Assembly (NCBI GenBank): GCA_947476075.1
Contig: CANJPM010000013.1
Span: 1 to 33,226 of the forward strand
DNA from: Beijerinckiaceae bacterium
GTDB lineage: Bacteria; Pseudomonadota; Alphaproteobacteria; Rhizobiales; Beijerinckiaceae
Length of the DNA: 33,226 bases
Reading direction: 5' to 3'
Part shown: piece after piece, positions 28,201-33,226 of the stretch
How positions within the stretch are numbered: position 1 is the first letter of the stretch
Layout: every line of letters begins with the position of its first letter
Notes under the pieces: model-generated
The model's database searches: none
Told to the model about the DNA's origin: nothing
The model's input: only the letters and a program-made list of their open reading frames with translations
Position numbers and translations under genes: made by a program

Positions 28201-29117
28201 GCTACATTCCAGGTCTCGCCCGCAACAACTTTATCGACAGATTCTACGCGCGGAGCGATACGACAATTTCCGGCGCGCAAATCATCTCCAAACCAGGAAA
28301 CGACAAGCGAGGCCTTACGCACATTCGGACAGGCCGCCTGTAATTGATCGAGAGAGGCGACCCAATCACTTTCGGCCACAAGATTATGACGGTTCTCAGC
28401 GGTAGAGCCGCCAAGATCGAGTACATTAAAACGCGGCGCCGTCGCATATACAAACTCGCCAGAGCCAGGGATAATATCAACGGCTCGAACCATGTCGCAG
28501 AGGCCCCCAAGGGGCCGCACGACCTCAAAACTCAATTGAGGGATCCGGTTCCCAAATTCAGCAAGCTGCATTCGCTCAAACACGACATAAGCAAGCCCGC
28601 GATAGGCTGGCGCATTTTCAGCGCCCTGCTTGGCGACGATCAGGGAATCTGGCGACTGATCCTCATCACCCAGATGAACGCGTATGTTAAACCGCGTCTG
28701 ATCAATTTCGCGTCCATCCGCCCATATACGGCGTACCTGTCCGATAGCCCCTTCGCATAGACCAATCGCAAAGCTCGCGCTGTAATCGTATGTCGTCTGA
28801 CGCGACGAACCACCCCCGCCTTTGCCGCCGACGCGGCTGGTCGCGCTCGTCTCTTCAAAGCGCGTCGCCCAGATCATCTGGCCCCCAATGCGGGCGCGAC
28901 CATAGACGCGCGCTATCGCTGCGCCCTCATTGGATCCAATTCCTGCGAAACTTGTCAGCCTTGGGCCCGTTACGTCGCGGCCACCAGGTGCAAACAAGCG
29001 CTGATCGATGGCGCTGCCAGCGACGGCGCCAATGGTTTGACCAATAGCCGCGCCGATTGGTCCACCAAGGAACTGGCCGGCGACGGCGCCGATGGTTTGA
29101 AGAACGAGCGTGGCCAT
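25269..29117 (-). CDS. GTA ORFg15-like baseplate/tail protein with GTA TIM-barrel-like domain
   Basis: 1282 aa; WLTEIGCPAIDRGANAPHVFPDPKSSE and YSYSASFAIGLCEG-type motifs (here YDYSASFAIGLCEGAIGQVRRIWADG). Confidence 0.93.
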   Translation of the reverse strand: MATLVLQTIGAVAGQFLGGPIGAAIGQTIGAVAGSAIDQRLFAPGGRDVTGPRLTSFAGIGSNEGAAIARVYGRARIGGQMIWATRFEETSATSRVGGKGGGGSSRQTTYDYSASFAIGLCEGAIGQVRRIWADGREIDQTRFNIRVHLGDEDQSPDSLIVAKQGAENAPAYRGLAYVVFERMQLAEFGNRIPQLSFEVVRPLGGLCDMVRAVDIIPGSGEFVYATAPRFNVLDLGGSTAENRHNLVAESDWVASLDQLQAACPNVRKASLVVSWFGDDLRAGNCRIAPRVESVDKVVAGETWNVAGLGRSSVAQSTRIDGRPAYGGTPSDASVLAAIADLKSRGLAVSFYPFVMMDVPADNNLVDPWTGASSQPAYPWRGRITCDPAPGRPQSVDASAIAGSQVASFFGARNPGFYEWSYRRFILHYAQLCANAGGVDAFLIGSELVGLTRIRSSSGVYPAVQELVALAADVKAILGPGVKVSYAADWTEYGAHVLNGGAEVRFPLDALWASPAIDAIGIDLWAPLGDWRDGDHLDAHAAASIYDLDYLRSRLGAGEAFDFYYSDRQARIAQARTPISDGAYGKPWTFRQKDLVGFWSNAHVERVNGVDLSKPSPWVARSKPIWLTEIGCPAIDRGANAPHVFPDPKSSETGAPWFSRGFRDDLIQARTLEAILSRFDPALAGFEEAANPFSPIYGGRMVDPERIYVWAWDARPSPAFPTQEGAWSDGPQWRTGHWLNGRIDSVSLNRLLRELCLHVAEDCVSNVDAMIDGFVLERPMSPRAAIEQAAAFFGFDAAISGGKIRFDGIAAGAPLDLSLDDLTPREGGELVTLTRSQESEIPMRLAVTFIDGESDYRTATASSTRVDTRSRRESANEFAIVTTRAQAQRRCDIWLQDIWAARERASFAVRPGLLDLEVGDLVRLPQKGSESLYRIERITDGFTREIESRAIYPSTFEHIARDVSAPAAPRLRLPGPPLVRIIDLGFVRPDGFALQHIAVFSDPWPGPMAVWRAEGDGFAYLRSIEQPATMGETLDDLGVGVTSRFDRANTLLLRLASGTLNSVDPSQALAGRTALAIKGPKGWEALSFVFAEPVAERTWRLNKLVRGLGGEDWLAGEVIPAGAPVVLLDAGVVPLVTDVSLIGAPQIYRVAAASGGHGDPASVEVRAQASALALLPYAPVRPSARRVAGGVEIAFIRRGRIDSDGWTSVDVPLGEDLEAYEIEILKQGVVQRVVRVAGPQALYSGSHELEDFGSVQTQISLRIFQMSASVGRGFACEAIVSVA

Positions 29118-29144
29118 GAGAAACCGCCTCGCGCACAGGCGCGC

Positions 29145-29585
29145 CTAGAAATCGAACAAATTCGGAAAGCTGAAAGAATATGCCAGACGCCTTCGCCACC
29201 AGGGCGAAATCGTTACTTCACAAACACAGGCGCCTTCGTGCGCGTGAACCATGCTCGTCGCAGACGTTGCAATGGCGCAATGTTTAGCGGGCGCCTCCGC
29301 GCGCCAGCGAAACAGAAGAAGGTCCCCAGCTTTGATCGCACCGGGATCGGCGGGAACAAAATGTCTCGCACCAGCTTCGGCCAAACGCTCCGCGCGCGCC
29401 GCCTCGGCCCAATCTGGCGCATACGGCGCGAAACGCTCGGGCTCGGCTCCGACCGTCTCTCGCCACACCCCACGCACCAGACCAAGACAATCACAACCGA
29501 CATGGAGCAAAGAGGCTTGATGAAGATAAGGTGTGCCGATCCAATTGCGCGCGACGGAGACAATATCTGCTCGCGCGAGTTTCAT
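29145..29585 (-). CDS. GTA ORFg14-like NlpC/P60 family peptidase
   Basis: GCDCLGLVRGVWRE catalytic Cys region and KHCAIATSATSMVHAH catalytic His region. Confidence 0.9.
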   Translation of the reverse strand: MKLARADIVSVARNWIGTPYLHQASLLHVGCDCLGLVRGVWRETVGAEPERFAPYAPDWAEAARAERLAEAGARHFVPADPGAIKAGDLLLFRWRAEAPAKHCAIATSATSMVHAHEGACVCEVTISPWWRRRLAYSFSFPNLFDF

Positions 29586-30469
29586 CGAAACAGACTCCCG
29601 CCATCCATGCCTGCGCCACGCTTACCGTAGGACATCAAATGATCGTTGCCAGGCATATGCGGGAAGCCCCGAAAATTAATGCCGTTGTTAAACTTCTTGC
29701 GGCAGGCTTGAAACGATTTGTCGCATCCGGCAAATACACGCACGCGATCGCCAATCGCACACGCGGACGAAAGCTTCGTCCATAACGTAATGACGTGGAT
29801 GGACCGGTCACATCGATGCTCGCGTATATTCACGCGCGAGCCGGCGTTTGATCCGCTCAGGACTTCGACGCGTCCATTATTCAACCAGCCACCGACAATA
29901 TTATCAGGCTGAATCAGCAAATTGACTACGTCACAACCAGCCAGGACGTCGCACTCGACAACAAAAGGTTCCGAAGCGAACGCAAAGCGACATCGCGCAT
30001 CGCCCAAATCAGCATCACATCCTGCTTGATAAAGCCGCCCGCGCTCCTGATCGAGCTCATGGGCGAGCGAGCGCAATTCAGCAGTAAAGGCATGCTCGCT
30101 ACGACGCACTTCGCCAATGACACCGGCCTCAAGAAGGATATGATTTTCCGGGGCGCTCCAGTCGATACGAAAAATCTCAACACGTGCGTTGTCAAGCAAG
30201 CCATTTTGCAGGTCACGTTCGTCAAGAGATTGTGAGCTGAGCGCGCCCGACACTTCGGCTCCACCGATGGTAAGCCCTGCCGCGGATTCAAAAGCTGTAC
30301 TTTCAAGACCTGACATCGCAGCAAAAATGGTTCCGTCGAATGATATGTCGCGATCATGGTCAGTAAAGCCGATGATCAGATTGTCCAATCTGGTCAGACG
30401 CCAGCACGTGCAAAGCGTGGTTGCTCCACCAGAGATAGCTGCTTGCATTTCAGGAGACAGATTACGCAT
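29582..30469 (-). CDS. GTA ORFg13-like hub protein (DUF2163)
   Basis: FTDHDRDISFDG..., YQAGCDADLGDARCRF, AGCDKSFQACRKKFNNGINFRGFPHMPGND. Confidence 0.92.
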   Translation of the reverse strand: MRNLSPEMQAAISGGATTLCTCWRLTRLDNLIIGFTDHDRDISFDGTIFAAMSGLESTAFESAAGLTIGGAEVSGALSSQSLDERDLQNGLLDNARVEIFRIDWSAPENHILLEAGVIGEVRRSEHAFTAELRSLAHELDQERGRLYQAGCDADLGDARCRFAFASEPFVVECDVLAGCDVVNLLIQPDNIVGGWLNNGRVEVLSGSNAGSRVNIREHRCDRSIHVITLWTKLSSACAIGDRVRVFAGCDKSFQACRKKFNNGINFRGFPHMPGNDHLMSYGKRGAGMDGGSLFR

Positions 30470-30479
30470 GAAGCCACAC

Positions 30480-31082
30480 TCATGGAATAATTTCTATCAA
30501 TGGAATCTTCGGAATTTCGCCTGCTTCAAAAGCTGCAAGGTCTATCTCAAGATAATCGGTGTCGAAGCGCGCCGGGGCGTCGAAGACAAAGCCTGCGGTA
30601 ACGACAGCGCGGGGAGGAGGAACATGCGTGGAAGCGAAGCGAACCACCCCTTTAGTCGCATCAATCTCAAAGCGTGTTGATGCAGCCTCTACACCCCCCA
30701 CCGCCACGCGCACCGAGCCGGCGACCGGCTTTGCAATATCACGCATGTAAGGAGCGAACGCAGCGCCGTAGCGCTTGATCAATTGAAAATCACGCAAGAC
30801 GCCATCGCCAGAACCCAGAACCTGGTCGAGCGGACCCGGCGCAAAGTTTGGAGCGCATGACTTCCAATCGCTTCGATCCCGCCACCGAAAGCCATACAAT
30901 TTGCCGCGTCTCTCTTCGAAAAAATCAACCACCCGCGCAATGGAGGAAAGCGATTTCACGCCATATCCCGCGTCCCAGCGCCTGCGCGAGTGAGCCCAAC
31001 GCTGATTGCGTTCCTCGCGTCCCGATCCTGTCAAGACGACATCCGTGCGTCGCTCAGGGCCGCCACGCGCTCCCAACGCCAC
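30480..31082 (-). CDS. GTA ORFg12-like distal tail protein (DUF2460); N-terminus probably disrupted, see findings
   Basis: ALGARGGPERRTDVVLTGSGREERNQRWAHSRRRWDAGYGVKSL; only GTG 31082 is available as an in-frame start. Confidence 0.85.
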   Translation of the reverse strand: MALGARGGPERRTDVVLTGSGREERNQRWAHSRRRWDAGYGVKSLSSIARVVDFFEERRGKLYGFRWRDRSDWKSCAPNFAPGPLDQVLGSGDGVLRDFQLIKRYGAAFAPYMRDIAKPVAGSVRVAVGGVEAASTRFEIDATKGVVRFASTHVPPPRAVVTAGFVFDAPARFDTDYLEIDLAAFEAGEIPKIPLIEIIP

Positions 31083-31191
31083 GTCAAGCGGGAAAAGTAT
31101 CTCGTGAAAGCCATATCATTGATCCAGAACAAAGGAACGGAACAAGCTTGCGCCTAGATTAGCGCGACAATTCAGACAAAAAGGAAAAATC

Positions 31192-31428
31192 ATGAGCCAT
31201 GTCCCAAATGAATTGCATGACGAGTTCCCAGACGCGCATGAGCGAATGCGCACGCTGAAGCAGAGCGATGCTCATTTCGCGCGTCTGGTGGATAGCTATC
31301 ACGAGATCAACCGGGCAATTCATCGGGCTAACGCCGAAGTGGAGCCCACGAGCGACGAGATCATTGAGCAAATGAAGAAGCAGCGCCTGGCCATCAAGGA
31401 CGAGCTTGCCGCCATGATCGCCAACTAA
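31192..31428 (+). CDS. YdcH/DUF465 family protein
   Basis: 78 aa; HERMRTLKQSDAHFARLVDSYHEINRAIHRANAEVEPTSDEIIEQMKKQRLAIKDELAAMI; AAGGA ribosome binding site before ATG. Confidence 0.88.
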   Translation: MSHVPNELHDEFPDAHERMRTLKQSDAHFARLVDSYHEINRAIHRANAEVEPTSDEIIEQMKKQRLAIKDELAAMIAN

Positions 31429-31431
31429 ACC

Positions 31432-32001
31432 TCACGAGCCGCGCCGACCACGCGCAACAGCGCGGGCAAGCGCGCCTGCAATTTGAACTTGCGACCGTTG
31501 AAAGCCTGCTACATCAGGCGTTGTGATGTTTACGTTGACATGTGTGGCGCCGCTCCCGCCGCCCGAGGCAGCGACACCCAGACGTCCATCAGGCCCACGC
31601 GCCAATGGCATGATCGCCTCTGCGCCACGCTCCCCCATAAGGCCAAGCCCTCCACCCGCACCAAAGAACGTTGGGCGTGACACGACGCCGCCATCGGCAA
31701 ACGGCGTGACAGGAATTGCGCCAATATTGCCGCCACCGATTGACGAACCAAGTGACGACAGAGCTGACGACAAGCCCTGCTGCAAAGGCTTGAGCCCGGC
31801 GCTTAAAGCAACGTTCGACAGCGACAGCGCAACGTTGCGCAACGTATCATCGAGCGACTTACCGCCAGCGACTGCGCCGGCAAAAGCACGGGTCAGAGAC
31901 CGGGATACGCGCTCGGCGGAAACATCGACGCCGTCCAAGCTGCGTCGGATCGCGTCAACGTCCTGCGTCGCAAAACCGGTGTCGAAATCTTCAATCGCCA
32001 T
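31432..32001 (-). CDS. GTA ORFg11-like short tail tape measure protein
   Basis: 189 aa; PVTPFADGGVVSRPTFFGAGGGLGLMGERGAEAIMPLARGPDGRLGV tape-measure C-terminal motif. Confidence 0.88.
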   Translation of the reverse strand: MAIEDFDTGFATQDVDAIRRSLDGVDVSAERVSRSLTRAFAGAVAGGKSLDDTLRNVALSLSNVALSAGLKPLQQGLSSALSSLGSSIGGGNIGAIPVTPFADGGVVSRPTFFGAGGGLGLMGERGAEAIMPLARGPDGRLGVAASGGGSGATHVNVNITTPDVAGFQRSQVQIAGALARAVARGRRGS

Positions 32002-32004
32002 TGG

Positions 32005-32238
32005 TCAATCCTTGTCCGGAAATGCAAGCATCAACGCCTGCAGGTCGAGTCCATGTTCATGCTCCAGCGGGAGCCCATACACGCCCTCGTAGGCTGCGGC
32101 CAATTCGCGGGGGCTCATCGCCCAGAAATCATTGGGGGCCAGCCGCAAAACGCCCAACCCAAAAGCCATTGCCGTCCGCCACGGAAAAGGAGCCGCGTTC
32201 GGCTCCCTCGTCTGCGTGCAACCTGGTCTTTTGGTCAA
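32005..32238 (-). CDS. GTA ORFg10.1-like tail assembly chaperone
   Basis: FPWRTAMAFGLGVLRLAPNDFWAMSPRELAAA; apparent TTG start overlapping the upstream stop (TTGA). Confidence 0.78.
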   Translation of the reverse strand: MTKRPGCTQTREPNAAPFPWRTAMAFGLGVLRLAPNDFWAMSPRELAAAYEGVYGLPLEHEHGLDLQALMLAFPDKD

Positions 32239-32600
32239 ACGTTCTGCGGCTTGATAGGGTGCGACTGCGCTTGCGCGCTTGGCGCCCCAAATGCTGCGGC
32301 CAGCAAACGGGACGCGATTCCCACATAAGCTGGAATGCCGCCCTCAACCCAGAGACCTGCTACCTCGTCGTCGCTCATCGACACGCCGCCACCGCGCACG
32401 CCTGCGGCGATGATCCGCAACAGATCGCGCGCAGAAAGTCGTCCACCTTCAAAACGAGCTGAAAGCGAAACCAGGTCGTCGGCGCCAAACGCCTGTTCAA
32501 GTTCGACCAGCGCGCCAAGCGTCAATCGTAAAGTATAGGACTTGCCTTCAAGAACCGCGCTGACGTCGCCGCGCCTCGCATTGCCCATGGCGCCGCTCAC
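32235..32600 (-). CDS. GTA ORFg10-like tail tube/GTA-family protein (tail assembly chaperone type)
   Basis: LRLTLGALVELEQAFGADDLVSLSARFEGGRLSARDLLRIIAAGVRGGG typical of the GTA gene family. Confidence 0.85.
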   Translation of the reverse strand: MSGAMGNARRGDVSAVLEGKSYTLRLTLGALVELEQAFGADDLVSLSARFEGGRLSARDLLRIIAAGVRGGGVSMSDDEVAGLWVEGGIPAYVGIASRLLAAAFGAPSAQAQSHPIKPQNV

Positions 32601-33007
32601 AACGCTGTGAACGTCAATGCGCCGGCGGATTCAAGCGAAATTTCAAACGTAACCTCGCCCGAATGTTCGCCCCGATAATCAAGGCTCGATATTTGAAACG
32701 CACCCTGAATGACTCCAAATGAAGGCGCAACGATCTGCCAGTTTCGGATCAAGCCGTCAAAGAATGTTTGACGCATGAGCGCGTCCGAGGCTCCATCCTT
32801 GAACACGCCCGACCCTGCCACGCTGGCCCGACGCACTCCGGCGCCTGCCAGTAATTCGCGCCAGCGTCCTGCCGATTCCTGATTAGTGACGTCAACTGGA
32901 TCAGCATTGAGCGCAAAGCGTTGCGTTCGTAGCCCTGCCACTGTGACGAACGCGCCCGAGCCGTCGTCAATTTTCAGCAACAGATCTTTACCTTTTTGCG
33001 CTGCCAT
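32597..33007 (-). CDS. GTA ORFg9-like major tail protein (TP901-1 family)
   Basis: MAAQKGKDLLLKIDDGSGAFVTVAGLRTQRFALNADPVDVTNQESAGRWRELLAGAGVRRASVAGSGVFKD. Confidence 0.93.
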   Translation of the reverse strand: MAAQKGKDLLLKIDDGSGAFVTVAGLRTQRFALNADPVDVTNQESAGRWRELLAGAGVRRASVAGSGVFKDGASDALMRQTFFDGLIRNWQIVAPSFGVIQGAFQISSLDYRGEHSGEVTFEISLESAGALTFTAL

Positions 33008-33021
33008 ACAAGTCTCCGATC

Positions 33022-33225
33022 CTAAATTTTTTCTGTGATTGCACGCAGCCGAATCCGGGCGCGAACAAAGCGATTTTCATTTTCACGTGCTGTTTCTAGA
33101 TCTCGTACTTGCAAGTTCACCAGCACATGACCTTCGAGCGCGAAAACTTGATCATCCAATGCCGCAGCCACGAGCGCTGCTATTTCAAGCGCCTCGCGCG
33201 CGCCCGTACGCGCACTCCAGACATC
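33022..33225 (-). CDS. GTA ORFg8-like tail terminator (DUF3168), truncated by window end
   Basis: Manual translation DVWSARTGAREALEIAALVAAALDDQVFALEGHVLVNLQVRDLETARENENRFVRARIRLRAITEKI*. Confidence 0.82.
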   Translation of the reverse strand, partial: DVWSARTGAREALEIAALVAAALDDQVFALEGHVLVNLQVRDLETARENENRFVRARIRLRAITEKI

Positions 33226-33226
33226 A

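Noticed and set aside
21798-33225. Interpretation as an ordinary integrated prophage
   Set aside because: Gene set and order match the GTA g8-g15 module, and the visible part contains no integrase, repressor or replication genes; upstream head genes are outside the window, so this is not fully excluded.
1-33226. tRNA, rRNA, CRISPR arrays or insertion sequences
   Set aside because: No repeat-spacer pattern, transposase or recognisable structural RNA was noticed; intergenic gaps are short. A tRNAscan/Infernal run was not possible.

Overview
33.2 kb window of a high-GC alphaproteobacterial chromosome. Left half: 3' end of an acyltransferase/AMP-ligase (Aas-like) gene, a TetR regulator, a SAM methyltransferase, pepN and a PleC-like PAS histidine kinase on the + strand. 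These converge on a long minus-strand block read right to left: PepSY-like protein, response regulator, histidine kinase, ccmI-ccmE-ccmF-ccmH, a DegP/HtrA protease, a second response regulator and kinase, then glnE. Right third (about 21.8-33.2 kb, minus strand): the tail half of a gene transfer agent (GTA) structural cluster, orfg8 (truncated at the window edge) through orfg15, followed by a DUF2793 protein, a spike/fiber-like protein and a putative lysis cassette (small two-TM holin-like protein plus an overlapping Rz/Rz1-type spanin pair). Most notable observations: the spanin pair attached to the GTA cluster, a YdcH/DUF465 gene on the opposite strand inside the GTA cluster, an apparent 1-nt deletion at the start of orfg12, a lambda gpL-like CX8C...CX6C motif in orfg13, and an intrinsic terminator placed directly before the ribosome binding site of the second response regulator. 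No RNA genes or CRISPR were seen. All family assignments are by recognition of motifs; no database search was run.
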